Assembly: GCF_000247815.1 (NCBI RefSeq)
Contig: NC_021675.1
Span: 67,041,040 to 67,105,039 of the forward strand
Length of the DNA: 64,000 nucleotides
DNA from: Ficedula albicollis
Taxonomy: Eukaryota > Chordata > Aves > Passeriformes > Muscicapidae
Reading direction: 5' to 3'
Shown: positions 52,301 to 64,000 of the stretch, piece after piece
Layout of the letters: each line of letters opens with the position of its first letter
Position numbering within the stretch: the stretch's first letter is position 1
Notes under the pieces: generated by a model
The model's database searches: none
What the model was told of the DNA's origin: nothing
The model's input: the letters and a program-made list of their open reading frames with translations, nothing else
Translations under genes and position numbers: made by a program

Positions 52301-55300
52301 GTTTCAGCAGAATGGATTAATTCAGGATTAGGGGAATCCTTAAGTGGCTGAAGACCTAGAGAATAATTCCACTACAACAGAGGTCTTGCAATAAAATATG
52401 TAAACATCAACTCCAGTGCCTTGGGATGCAGTGTCCTTGAGATCCCACCATCAGAGTTAAGTCCCAATTGCAAAAGTTTGTTTTTTGGCAATGCTTAATC
52501 GGGAGTGCTTTTGCACTAAGAAGTGATAAGTGTTACTTTAACAAGGAGTTTCTGTTTTGAAGTTGCATCTTACCCCACTTTAGCCTCTTTTGAAAGTAGG
52601 TCTTGCAGCTCAGCTGCCCTTTTAGGCTGATGAAAGAGAAGCTGTCCTGATACAGGCGCTTCAGGCTGCTGGGATGAGTTTCCTTTTGGAAATTGTCTCT
52701 CCTGCAAAGACTCCAGGATAACATCTTTAGAGCAGACTGTCAGCAAGCCATGATGTTGTAATTACAAATTGCCAGGTGAGATAAACCTTATTCTCCCCAA
52801 ATTAGTGCTGATTTCCAGCAGAGACAGAGCTAGATAAGATCTTCTCCTGTGTGCTCTGCTAAGATTGACCTCTCTTTTGATGAGAGCATTACTGCCTTCA
52901 GTGGGCACAACAGGCTGCAGACAGGCAGCTGACACTCAGGGAAACGCTGCTGCTCATGTTCTAGCTGGATGGGGGCTGCTAATTGGATGCTAACTCAAAT
53001 TACATCGTGACTGCCTGCAGCTGTGGATTTGCAATGCTGCATACTTGATATCCCCATTCAATCTCGCTCACTCAGACTCCTGTCCAACTTGTAAATGCTC
53101 ACAAAAATCCACACACTGAGCTTCCAGGAACAAATGTGGGTGGCCTGAGTGCTTGCATCGATGCATTTGGGATTAAAAAAGGTTCCTCAAATCAGCTTCC
53201 AGAAGATAATTCGTCTCACCTGTATTAAGAACCTATTTTAGGATAGCTTGTGCATGCACCAGCTGCTCAGATTTTTGTCTTTGCTCTTCATTAATAATGA
53301 ATCTCTCCTTGGTTTTAAAAGACAAAAGTATAGACTCTCTTTAACAAGGGGTCAGATCGTGCAGTCCTTTGCATTTATTGAATATAGTTGTGCCACATGA
53401 TACAAATTATAACTTGGTCTTCTTTCTCTATGCTAACATAAATCTGAATTTCCCCACTGGGTGTAATCATAGGCCTCATGCATGAGGATTTAGATTCACC
53501 AGGAGAGCAAAGGGTAATAAAACACCACTCTGGAGATGGAGTATCTCATGTCTTTTATCCAATTTTTCCTTGTTCTCCCTCTGACTTCAGTGTTAGATGA
53601 GTTGGACCATTAGTTATTTTTAGTACACTGAAATATGCAGAGTCAGGTAGGGGCAAAACCTGGCTTTGATAGAGGTGTAGGATCCGTGGAAATATGGAGA
53701 CCCAGCTTAGGGAATGGCTCAGCCAGAGAAGTGTTTTGCTGTGTCCCATGAAACCCAGGATACACACAAGAGATCCCATCTGCTCTACTAAGGCAGCAAA
53801 AGGGATTTCACTCAGTCTTCAACTCAAAGCCTGGAAAAGCCTCTCAAGACTGGTGTGTGCTCCCTTTTTCTCTTTACTGACTGAAATGTGAAGAAGGAAG
53901 AGGTCACAGTCACTTTTGATCATGATGATACTTTGGTTCTTTCAAGCCTGTGCCCTTAAGGGCTTGCTGGGCCATTTTCAAAAGGCTAATGCTGAGGAAA
54001 CTGCCTGTTCAAAGACTCTCTTTTTGTTCTTTTTAACATTAATTGCTCAAATGTTACCTGTCACTGGTCTTCATCAGCTTAAGCACTGCAGGTCAAAGTA
54101 CAGAATTTTAAGAACTGGATGTTAGGGTCTGCAACCTCCCACTCTGCACAGAAGCTGAATATGCAAATAGTGGGAATATCTCTGATTCAAGCTTTATTGC
54201 TACTGCCTAGAAGTCACTACACATACTCCAGATGACAATTTCCATCTAAACCATGGCTTTGTGGCACAGTGGAATAGCTTGATCTGGCAAGTCACTTCCA
54301 GCTTTTTATGGATGGTACTTTCCAAATGCCTTGGAAACCCTCTCTCTGTGCACGTGTTGCATTCAGGACAGCATTTCTTATTGCATCCATTAAGATCATG
54401 TCCATGAAGGCAGATTTCAGAGAGCTGAGCATCCCTGTGTATTATCTCAGGAAGGGGTTGAGATTGGGAAAGAGCCAGAGTTGCCAGGAGAACTTTCTGG
54501 GAAAGCAGCCACTTTGCAGGAGGTTCTGACGTTATTCAGGAGGAGAAAGCCTGGCTAGTGGAATATTCACCTCCACTTGTGATTCAGGATTATTGCTTTC
54601 TGTATTTCTTTGTGTGAGTGGTTATAGAGTTTATGTGGGGCTCCTCATCCCCATCACTTGCCTGATGGATTCAGCCTCAGGTCAGCCCTGTGGAGGAGAA
54701 CTAGATGAGCCTTCTTAGGTTTAAATGGCTTTCACAGGGTCATGAAGCCAATAAATGAGGGGACAGAACTGGACACCTATCATCTTCTGTGTGACAAAGA
54801 GACCAACAGCAAACCCAGACTCCTCACTTCTCCCTTTGTCAGGGACTTCAGCGTCTGCCAACCCCTGAGCGTCTGTGCACCCTCCAGCTTCTTCAGCTAA
54901 AGCACAGATCCATCCCAGCTGCATCCTTCCCTCCTTCAGGGCTGAAGTGGGGTCCCTGTGGGTCCCTTGAGCAGTTCCTTCAGCCCTGGGAAGGCAGAGG
55001 GGCAGCTGCACTGAGACATGTGCAGCTCAGACCGTGCAGCAAATGCAACAGTCTGACTAAGAAGGCCTGGCCTCAGGAATCTGCAGCCTTCTGGCAACCA
55101 GCTGGGAGGGAGGAGATGGTGATCCAGCTAATTACTGCACAGAGATGCTCTGGTATGGCCAGGTCAGGTCCAGGAAAACAAACCTTGGGACACCACTTCC
55201 TCAGTTAAAGCCCTTAACCTCCAGTTGCCACGTTTGCTTCTCCTGCTTTTCCCTGTTTGCTCTTGACTTTCTGCTTCTTTTCCCCTACTAGTTGTGAGTG

Positions 55301-55879
55301 CGACTCGTGCAAGCAGTTGAGGAGCCTGTGCCCTCTCACTCTTCTCCCCATGATTCATAATTATTAATAGCTGGGATATTTTTGGCTTTTGCACCAAATC
55401 AGCAGCCTGCCTTTCAGTCAAGCCTTCCATTCTGCTCATGGGAGCAGAATGCCTTGTGCTGTTAGGGCTCCTCAGCAGTCCCCTAAAGCTTACTTGAATA
55501 TATTCACATGTGTGTGTATGGAGCAGGAAAACAGGTGTGAGAGCAGCTCATGTTTTCCAAGCCCCTGTGTTCTGGAGGCACAGCAAAGACTGCAGCACCA
55601 GGAGATAAATATGCTCCACATGACACCTGCCTTTTGAGGAAGTTCTCCTCAGCCTGGGGAGACCTGTGGTGCTGTGGCAGTGTTCACTGTGCTTTACAGA
55701 GGGTTTGTTTTCCTTCCCAGCCTGAAAATCTATGCAGTGCAGAGGGGGAGGAGAGTGGCTGTTAAAACGACATAAATAGTGGTATCAAACCAGATGGGAA
55801 AAGCAGACAGAGAGAGGAAAACAAACATGTTAACCTTATAAAGAAGTTATGGGGCACAATTTTTTTTTAGCAGGGACTG
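46331..55879. other. About 9.5 kb of unique sequence, no gene seen
   Basis: No recognised interspersed repeat or exon. Frames at 50477-50872 (plus) and 51142-51489 (plus) have no domain I recognise. 47640-48060 and 52960-53110 look like complex, non-repetitive, motif-dense sequence and could be conserved non-coding DNA; this is untested. Confidence 0.4.
49672..49703. repeat. AT microsatellite forming a near-perfect palindrome
   Basis: ATCC at the left end and GGAT at the right end bracket an (AT)n run with one off-centre G, so the 32-bp tract can fold into a hairpin. Confidence 0.85.
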
Positions 55880-56145
55880 TTGCAATAGGACAAGAGGCTT
55901 CAAGCTGACATAGGATTGATTTAGATTAGGTATAAGGAAGAAGTTTTTGACAAAGAGGGTGGCAGAACACTGGCACAACTTTCCAGGAGAGGTGATAGGT
56001 TCCCTATCCCTGGAAACATTCAAAGCCAGGTTGAATGGGACTCTGAGGAGCTTGGCCTGGTTGAAGATGTCCCTGCTCCTTGCTGGGGCTTGGATTTGAT
56101 GACCTTGAAATGTCCCTTCCAAAACAAACCATTCAGTTTCTTTAT
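55880..56145 (+). mobile_element. CR1 LINE 3' end (diverged)
   Basis: The landmarks are AATAGGACAAGAGGCTTCAA, GGTATAAGGAAGAAGTTTTT, GAGGGTGGCAGAACACTGGC, CCCTATCCCTGGAAACATTC, AAAGCCAGGTTGAATGGGAC and GTCCCTTCCAAAACAAACCA. The subfamily differs from the copy at 15206, with GCAGAACACTGGCACA in place of the GTGAGGCCCTGG block. Confidence 0.93.
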
Positions 56146-56179
56146 TGTCCTTTTTTAATAAATGAACTCTGAGGGGTGC

Positions 56180-57020
56180 TGTTAGTTATTGAGAGATGCC
56201 TCTGCTGGAAGGTGCAGATGAGGCTGTGTCTGGAAGTCAGTAATACAGATTTTATTTAACAGCAAATGTGAGGTAGAGAGATAGAAAAGAGAGGAAAAAC
56301 AATGAGAGAGACATATTTCACCTGTGAATCCAGTGGTGTCCCGTTGATCCTTTTTCACCCTGGACTTCTTGATGTGGAGGGTCTTGAGGAAATTCAAAAC
56401 TTTTCACTATTTAAACATTTTGGAAAATAAAGGAATCGATGAATTGGTGCTCATTAGCTACACAGCTCTCTTATTCTTTTGGTTAAATGATTCCCTCACT
56501 TCCAATGCTATTTTTCTCCTTGCTCAGTCTTTCTCTTTTTTTGAGTTGGTGTGTTTCTTGACTTGAGCAGGAGCTGGTGGGTCGTGGTCTCCCCCTGACA
56601 GAATTACCTTTTACCCAATCCAAACTGATTTCAGCTCACTTGCTTCCCTCATGGCCCATACATTCTGCATTCTTTGTGGGCACTATCAGAGGCATATTGG
56701 TCTCCTCCAGCTTTGTTAACCTCCCCCAGGTCTGAGATGACACTTGGACAGTGGTACCACCTTTATCTTGTCTCAAATTCTGCCATGGTGGCTTAATTTA
56801 CAGTTCAAATTCCAGGTATCCATGGGGCCATACTTGGGGTGGGGTGGGCTTTATAGTGTGTGTATTTGTATTTGGTATGTGTTTATAGTGTTGATGCTTT
56901 AAAAGGTGAGGTAATTATTGATACAATCAGGAAAATAGCAATAATTTATCCATAATACCACAAACATAAATAAATAAATAAATAATTATTCAATCACTCC
57001 TGAATCATACAGGAGAATCA
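56180..57020 (-). mobile_element. Solo LTR with a perfect 5-bp target-site duplication
   Basis: The plus strand starts TGTTAGTTATTGAGAG at 56180 and ends AGGAGAATCA at 57020. GGTGC sits immediately outside both ends (56175-56179 and 57021-57025). On the minus strand this is an 841-bp TG...CA LTR with AATAAA (minus strand of TTTATT near 56253) close to its 3' end, as expected for R/U5. A 5-bp duplication fits ERVL-type integration. No coding region is present. An (ATAA)n tract at 56967-56987 lies near its 5' end. Confidence 0.7.
56967..56987 (+). repeat. (AAAT)n microsatellite
   Basis: About five tandem ATAA/AAAT units. Confidence 0.9.
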
Positions 57021-57025
57021 GGTGC

Positions 57026-58653
57026 AGCAGAAAACCAACAAAGAGCGCAGGATTAGAGAAGGGTTTATCAAACACCACATGTGGCTGACCACCGTGCCCA
57101 CAGGAATAAAGCAAACTGCTGAGATCAGACACTGGGAGTGGCAATGCCCTCTGTGGATTTACTCTGTGAATTAATTTGGTCTCAACTGCTCTTGCAGTTT
57201 CTCAAGAGCGAGTGCTGGAAAAACTTGTGGTGCCGCTTCATCCATCCCTTTTCTTCCCACTTTTCCCAGCGTCCATTTCTGTTGCTATCTCGGTGGAACC
57301 TCCAATTGTTGCACTTTAAGGCTATAGGAGCAGTGAAAAGGAAAATGCAACATTGCTCCTGGTGTAATGGAGAAACAAGAGAGAGATTTATTTAAAGAAA
57401 CACTACACTTTATATGGGGTAGTACGTGCAAAACAGAATAGAAAAGACTCATTGATCCAGGAAGGCAACACCTCTTTGAAAACATGCTTTCTGCAAAACA
57501 ACACGTCTCTCACGAACCCTGCAGGTGCTTAATCAGTAATTCCTTGTCCTTGAGCAGCTTGAGAAAGGCAAAGCTTCAAGGCTGCTTTTCCCTGGTTCCC
57601 AGCAGCATCCATCAGCACATTTCTGCCTCGTGTTTCCCCTGCTCTGCTCTGGGTGTCAGAGCTGAGGACTCGGGCCATTATTCCATGGCCCAGCACACCC
57701 CCAGCACAGAGATGTGCTTGCTGTGCATCACTGAACTCCAGCAATTTGCCGTGTGCCATGAGAAATAAAGTAACTCCCGCTAACCTTCTGTCTGGTGAGC
57801 AAAGCTAAATCAATTTTCAGTATGTGTGCCTTGGGCTCAGGGTGTGCATGAGGACCAGGGTTTGGGTGAGGTGTGCCACTTTGTTAAGCCATGACAGTTC
57901 TGTCACCTTATAATTATTATGGTCATGGCTTGATTTTAAAATGTAACATAATGTCATGAAATGTCATTTGACATGTATTTTTAAAATTTAAGATCAGTTA
58001 TCTAATCCACCTTCTGACATTAACGAAAGGTAAAGATCAAGTTCCTTTTATCCATGCATCCCCCATATGGGATTGCTGGCACCAAAACCAGTCTCTTTTG
58101 ACAACAAACTTTGTCTTCAGAGACCCTCTGAAGGTTTGGCTCCCTCTCTGGGCATCATCCTCTCTTTCCTTTTCTGAAAAATGGCAGAGAAGGTATTTTC
58201 CTTCTCCTCAAGTCGTTCTTCTCACTCCCTTCCCTGGAATGACTCCCTCCTTATCTTTAATTTGTTTTATCCTTTATCTCCTTATCCCAGCACCACAGAA
58301 GGTCCCTGCCCCAGCTCACTGTTCTGCTCCATTAGCAACATCTCCAGCAAGTGGTGTAAGAAATGTAAATATTGAGGAGACAAAGGGGAAATGTCCTTAA
58401 ATTCCTAAGGGAAGGGGCAGCCTGCAGGGGAAAAGCACAGCCTCAGAACCTGCTTTTCTTGTGTGTTGCTCAAGCTAGGACAATATCACTAAATTTTATT
58501 TGATGCTTTGTTTAGAATTTTCCTTTTCATATCATTGAAGTGAAAAACAAGAATCGTGAAAATTTGTTTCTTGGTAGCTATTTGCTGTAATCTCATCCTG
58601 ATGATGGTCAAACACAAATGGTGTTGGATTCAGGTTACTTTCAATCTACCTAA
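57026..58653. other. Unique sequence, no gene seen
   Basis: No exon or confidently recognised repeat family in about 1.6 kb. Confidence 0.45.
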
Positions 58654-59005
58654 TTCCTTCCTTTCCTTCCTTTCCTTTCCTTCCTTCCTTCCTTCCTTCC
58701 TTCCTTCCTTCCTTCCTTCCTTCCTTCCTTCCTTCCTTCCTTCCTTCCTTCCTTCCTTCCTTCCTTCCTTCCTTCCTTCCTTCCTTCCTTCCTTCCTTCC
58801 TTCCTTCCTTCCTTCCTTCCTTCCTTCCTTCCTTCCTTCCTTCCTTCCTTCCTTCCTTCCTTCCTTCCTTCCTTCCTTCCTTCCTTCCTTCCTTCCTTCC
58901 TTCCTTCCTTCCTTCCTTCCTTCCTTCCTTCCTTCCTTCCTTCCTTCCTTCCTTCCTTCCTTCCTTCCTTCCTTCCTTCCTTCCTTCCTTCCTTCCTTCC
59001 TTTTT
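58654..59005 (+). repeat. Long (TTCC)n microsatellite
   Basis: An imperfect lead-in (58654-58676, with TTTCC variants) is followed by about 81 perfect TTCC units to about 59002. It is a homopyrimidine tract. It generates SFLP and EGRK repeat frames that are not genes. Confidence 0.97.
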
Positions 59006-61093
59006 CAGATGTGCCTGAAGGCATAAGACCTCCTCCTGCACCAGTGAGCTTAATGTATTTTCAATTCAAAATCTTCCCCACCCATCACTCTCCACACATC
59101 AACCTGCCAATCCAGATCCCTTTGCAGCTTGCTCAGTCACTTGTGAAAATGTTCTGTCATTTCTTATGGAAGCTGGCAGCTACAAGAGTTTGGTGTGTCT
59201 GATGTCAGTGTTCATGTGAACCAAACCTTGCATTTGCAATTTATCTTATTTGTAGACCTAAAGTGATCATAGGCAAAGAGCAGAAGACACTGAATATTGT
59301 TCTGAATAGTTTTGGGTCACCAACCTTATGCCTACCTTCCTTCTGCTCCTCAGAACGAGTCAGGAACTTGCACTTTATGGCCTGTCTTGTGATTCAAGGC
59401 ATAATAATTTGTTTTTAAGGAGAAGATAAGAAAATCTGTGGGAGGTGATGGTCTCCTGAGGAGTGGTGAGGGCTGCTTGAAATTTCAATACATTCCAGAT
59501 CTGATTTAATTTGAGATCAATCTCAAAAACAAAGACAGCAATGTCTATGTAAGTGGAACTACTATGCAGTGTAACTGAATTTCCACCAGTTTTGCATTAG
59601 GAGCTTCAAGAACAGTGGGTTAAGTCCATATATGTCATGGAGGGTCAGAATAGGTTCATTCACTGAGAAATGTCTCAGTGACACAGCACCAGGTGCACTG
59701 GTGTTGGGGTTTATCAACTGGGGAGTAAAGATACCTTTATTTTTTGGGGCATCAAGGCATTGTACCATGGGCAGGGTGATACCAGCCTGCAAGAGGACAA
59801 TAAAAATCACATTTCAAAGGCAAAAAGTCTGAACCAGAAGGAGTGGCACCAGTACTTACCTGTGCTTGGTGAGACCCTGGGTGGCTGCAAATTGGGCCAG
59901 AGGCAGATGTGGTCTGTTAGTGGAACTGATTTTCTCCAGCTGAAGGTCAGACAGGGCAGCTCTGCTTCCACTGAAATCTAGATCCCTTGCCTCAGCCCAG
60001 ACAGAGAGTGATTTTTAGATTGCATGGATTCAGTCTTTAAAAAAAGAGGGGATGACATTCCCAAATCCCTCAAGCATTCCCTGAAATCTCCCTGAATCCC
60101 TAAGAGACTGTGAAATTCAGATTTTGCCAGCTTGGGTATCTTGTCTGAAAGTCCTCTGTACAAACCAGGAGGAGGAAGGGGATGATGCATCTTACACATG
60201 GTAACATGTTGCAGTCTCCCTGAGGCTTGAACAGAACATGGACCATCTGGATTTTTGTAATGTGAAGTTCAATTAAAATGTTTTGATGTTAAGCACATGC
60301 CATTTTTGAGGATACAATTTTTTTCTCCCCAGATTTCCACTTCTCTCTATTCTGTTAGTAACAAGAATAAGAGAGAGAGAGGAAGTTATAAATATTTCAC
60401 ATGAAATTCCATATGGCTCCTATCGTCACACTAATATGCATTTAGGAATTATTCATTTTTTAACAAAGAAAAGCAACTGAAATATGAATCTTGCCCTAAT
60501 AAGCTAGGAAAATAAACTTTGGAAATAGGGGTGACTTTATAGACCTGTGTATTCAAGACTGATGTGAAGGAGGCTTCTGCCACTGGACAAACCTCCACAG
60601 GTGAAATTTTCAATATTTATTCCTCCTGAGTCAAACTTTTTAGCTGACAGCTGCAGGACCATTGGCAAGTAGTCAGAAAAGCCAGTGTCCCCTCAGTCAT
60701 CTTGGAATTACCATTATTGACCTGCATGAAAATGAATATACTGATCTGCAAGCCAGTAAAAAAAAGGTGAAAAAATGGGGAAGAATTGCTCAAAGCATCT
60801 TCTCCTTATTGTAAGGCCACATCCCAGTGGGAGGTGGGTTTGGGAAACACTGCCTTGAAAGGATCTTTGTGAGGAGCATGTGGCACCTTCAACCAAATTC
60901 CTTTGCTGCCAAGTGTGACAGCTGCCTGTGCTGGAAGCACTTCTTGGGAAAAACACTTGCAGGTCTCTTATGAGGAAAGAGAAATGGGCAAAATGCTCTG
61001 GCTGGTTCACTAGCTTTTAATTTTGTTGGCCTGTTGTTCATGATTGGGAATCTGCAGTGTTGTGGGTGTCAATGAGACAACACACCCTTTTCC
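59006..61093. other. Unique sequence, no gene seen
   Basis: No recognised element. There is a short GA run near 60372. Confidence 0.45.
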
Positions 61094-61232
61094 ACTCCAT
61101 CCCTGGGACAGGCTGGATGGGGCTTGGAGCAACCTGGGATGGTGGAAGGTGTCCCTGCCATGGAAGGGTGGAACTGGCAGATCTTTAAGGTCCCTTCCAA
61201 CCCAAGCAATTTTGTGATTCTGTGATTCTCCT
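61094..61232 (+). mobile_element. CR1 LINE 3' end
   Basis: The landmarks are CCCTGGGACAGGCTGGATGG, GGTGGAAGGTGTCCCTGCCA, GATCTTTAAGGTCCCTTCCA and ACCCAAGCAATTTTGTGATT with a repeated TTCTGTGA tail, so its true 3' terminus is preserved. Confidence 0.95.
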
Positions 61233-62851
61233 GAGGACCTCCTCTGGTGGCTGTGTGTGCAAAGCCATTTTTACAGGGATTTCTTGTCCTGCATGACTGA
61301 CCCCCACTGCTGTGCAGAACAAAGCTGTGGCTCTGTGAGTAAAAGCACATGCAAAATACAAAGTGAGATGCTCTCAGTCTAATTAATTCAGGCCAGGTTT
61401 ACAGCCCCAGCCCATGGCTGTGCTTAGCTCACCCCACAGATCAAGCAGACACTTTGGATGCACTGCAGGACTGTGCTGAACTTTGGATGTACTGCGTGAT
61501 TTTATTGCATGCAAGCTAGAATAGTTTTAAGAGTCAAATCCCCATCTCACTTAAATTGGCAGGATGCTATAAATCTTTTCATAGTTTAGTACTTTGAGGC
61601 TGCCTTCTTTACACAGATGAGGAAGGACAGTCACACTCATGCAGAGCCTGGTTCTGTTCATAAGTTCACTGCTCTTAACTGGGGCAAACCTCATTCTTAC
61701 CCACTGTGGGCATGGGTTTCATTTGTTGGTAAAACTGCAGAAATAGAGAGAGAGACCTGTTTTGACTCCAGCTCAAGCTGAGACACTGTCTAATTCTTCC
61801 TGGTCCAAAACACCTCTATCTGGCACTCCATGTTTGTTGGGGAATGCCCCCACATCTTTTCCTTGTGGATTTCAGGTCACATCTGCCAACTCTGACATTT
61901 CCAGTCATTTGATGGGTGCCAGAAGAGCATTCAAAAACAAATAAATCAATATGTACATTGGTTGTTTTCCCTGGAGTGCAGAGCACCAGCTTCATCTCTG
62001 AGAGAAGCAATACAATTCCTTTATAATTAAATGTAAGTTACACTGCTCATGACACAACTTCCGAAATGTGCTTGGAGATGGCTTCTGTGGGAAGTCTTTA
62101 AGGCTTAGTTTAAGCAGATGAGTATTGCTGCGGAAATAAAGAGGATTATTCGTGTGCTTACAGATAAGTGCATGCATAAATTCTAGCAAGATTGAAGTCT
62201 TTGAGTTTATGTTAAAGTGAAAAAAAAAGTAACAAATTTCACCGACTTTTTGTTTTGCTTACATTTTATACCATGCTGGTAAGCCCACTATAAAAAAACA
62301 GAGTGCTTGAGTGAGTATATGGGATTATTTATATTGCCTTTCATAGACTTTAATTACTTCAAGTAACATTAGGGTGCAGGTAATTCTTGGTTTAAATTCT
62401 CAAGTTAAAGAACCCTGGAAAACATTGCAGTCTGAATCCCAAATGTTCTACATTCCTCAAGAAAATGTGTTCCCAGGACAGGTCTGGGATGAAATGCTTT
62501 ATTTACGTTGACTGATCTTGGATTATTGCAGAACATCCAGATTTATTCAAACTAAATGGGATGTTCAAAGATGATTAGTGACCCAGATGGAGAGAGGTCA
62601 ATGAAACAGTCTGAGAACAGTTTCCTTTCTTCATTAAATATGAAAAGCATCTGTGCTGGTTCAAAATATGCTCAAAGTTTGATTTTGCCAACTGCTGATC
62701 AGTCAGAGAGAGTTGAAATTATCTGGGAAACACTTGCTTTTGTTTATGTGCTGCTACATAAGTGATGTGCTATTGCTTATAGTTTTGTGCTTGATTTAAA
62801 CTCAGGTGTCATGAAAGGATGAAGGGAAGGACGAAAGGGAAAGCAAAACTG
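61233..62851. other. Unique sequence, no gene seen
   Basis: No recognised element or exon. Confidence 0.5.
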
Positions 62852-62975
62852 TGAATCACAGAATGGGTTGGGTTGGAAGGGACTTTAAAAATCATCTTGT
62901 TCCAACCTTCGGGCATGGGCTGGAACTCCTTACACTAGACCAGGTTTCTCAAAGCCCCATCCAACTGAAATCAAC
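62852..62975 (-). mobile_element. CR1 LINE 3' end
   Basis: Minus-strand CR1: GAATCACAGAATGGGTTGGG, TTGGAAGGGACTTTAAAAAT, CATCTTGTTCCAACCTTCGG and CAAAGCCCCATCCAACTGAA. This is a short 5'-truncated copy. Confidence 0.94.
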
Positions 62976-64000
62976 CATAGCTTTTGGAAAATAGGATGAA
63001 AACCCAAATGGAGAGCAGCATCCTGCAAGTTTAGTTCTAGATACAGAAAGAACAAGATCATATTTTAATCAATAACCAGAGGACTACGTCCTCTCTGCAG
63101 TTTTGTTTTGGTTATAAGAACTCTTTATCTATGTCTTAAAGGGAAAGGAATGTTCTTTGGTCCTTTTTCCCCCACCCCTGCACTATTCTTCTTATTAATA
63201 AAATAAGTGTCTCTGATTGAAGATTTTGACTTTTATTTCTGGTGTCTCTTGCTGCTTTCTGAGCTCTGAAAATGTAAATTTGTTGAAAATTGAACTGGAA
63301 GAGCTGTAGATATGACGGAATAAAATTTGAAAGTATTGCAGATATTCTGAAGACCTTTAAAATCGCCCAGCATCTGAATGTCCAACTTGATATCAAGAGT
63401 ATTTCCCTTTATGTCTAGAATCACAAAAGGGTCATATAATATCCTTCTACACAAGATATTTTCCATGTTTGGCACCATCTTGAAGTGATCAGATAGAAAC
63501 TAATAGCAGTAAGAAACTCCTTGGGGCCCTCTACATGACCTCTCTTCTGGGAGAGAGATTTCTGCTTTGTGGACACAATTCCAGGGTGTGATATGGTGTT
63601 ACCAACTGAAGTAAGATTACAATGACAGAAAAAATAACAGAAAAATGCTGGACCACTCAGAAAACATCAGAACTCACTGGTATGATGAAAAAGGGATATT
63701 CACCCATGAAGAAGAAAATTCCACCCCAGGAATATTAAGCATTAAGAACCATCCCAGTGCCAGTGGGCAGTTTGGGGCTAGTGCAGTGCTTTGACTCCAA
63801 GTCACCCAGGTTGCTTGGATACAATTAGTGCCAAAATCCCAGCAGCTTTTTCTCCAAAAGGGCAGCCAGTGCCAAAGCTCGCCGTGCTCACGTGCCTGGG
63901 CTGCCAGACATTTCTTTGCAAAAGAAACCCTCAGAGATGCTGCTTGTTTGTGGGGCTCTGCATCCCACCACAGGAGCCTGCTTTTCACCTCTGCCAGAGG
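62976..64000. other. Unique sequence, no gene seen
   Basis: No recognised element or exon to the window end. Confidence 0.5.

Noticed and set aside
57130..57780. Possible further LTR (AATAAA-like motif on the minus strand near 57388)
   Set aside because: I could not find matching TG...CA termini or a target-site duplication, and recognition was too weak to claim.
58556..59041. 156-residue SFLP-repeat frame and minus-strand EGRK-repeat frames
   Set aside because: They are translations of the (TTCC)n array. The 4-bp unit read in threes gives four-residue repeats with no stop by composition alone.

Overview
The window looks like non-coding DNA from a bird, most likely a songbird. The main evidence is many short, 5'-truncated CR1 LINE copies whose 3' ends carry the typical avian sequence (a TCCCTTCCAACC-type block followed by ATTCTATG/ATTCTGTG-like octamers), plus several avian endogenous-retrovirus LTRs. 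I found no convincing exon, tRNA or rRNA gene, promoter, CRISPR array or bacterial-style gene. The open reading frames are either short chance frames or artefacts of poly-C and tetranucleotide tracts. The region is best described as intergenic or intronic.

Layout. 1-1851 is featureless. 1852-3620 is an old solo LTR of a bird-wide ERVL-like family. It holds a 128-bp tandem duplication and a 48-bp minisatellite, and a second LTR is nested inside it on the minus strand (about 2625-3188). 3.6-14.2 kb has one ancient and one younger CR1, plus a near-identical 654-bp direct duplication (6900-7553 and 7623-8276) that carries another CR1. At 14200-14315 there is a tandem pair of 58-bp units resembling the 5' end of U4 snRNA. 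14.3-25.4 kb is mostly unique sequence with one CR1. 25443-26020 is an almost perfect (GAAA)n array. 26-33 kb has three CR1s and a solo LTR (31687-32151).

The 33.2-33.9 kb interval is a 284-bp duplicated segment flanking a pure poly-C run of about 117 bases. 34-41 kb has three CR1s and a fragment of the same LTR family as the nested one. 41138-42276 is a different LTR interrupted by 616 consecutive C, and it abuts a third copy of the nested LTR family (42277-42781). 45-46.3 kb has one young and one ancient CR1. 46.3-55.9 kb is unique sequence. 55.9-57.0 kb has a CR1 and an LTR bounded by a perfect 5-bp target-site duplication. 58654-59005 is a (TTCC)n array. The remainder is unique sequence with two CR1 tails.

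No genes act together here. The history is one of successive retroelement insertions and many short, young tandem duplications. The two poly-C runs look more like assembly or gap-fill placeholders than biology. I did not find a new biological system. The observations most worth checking are the poly-C/duplication junctions, the 654-bp duplication and the U4-like tandem pair. Family names are from recognition of the sequence, not from a database search.
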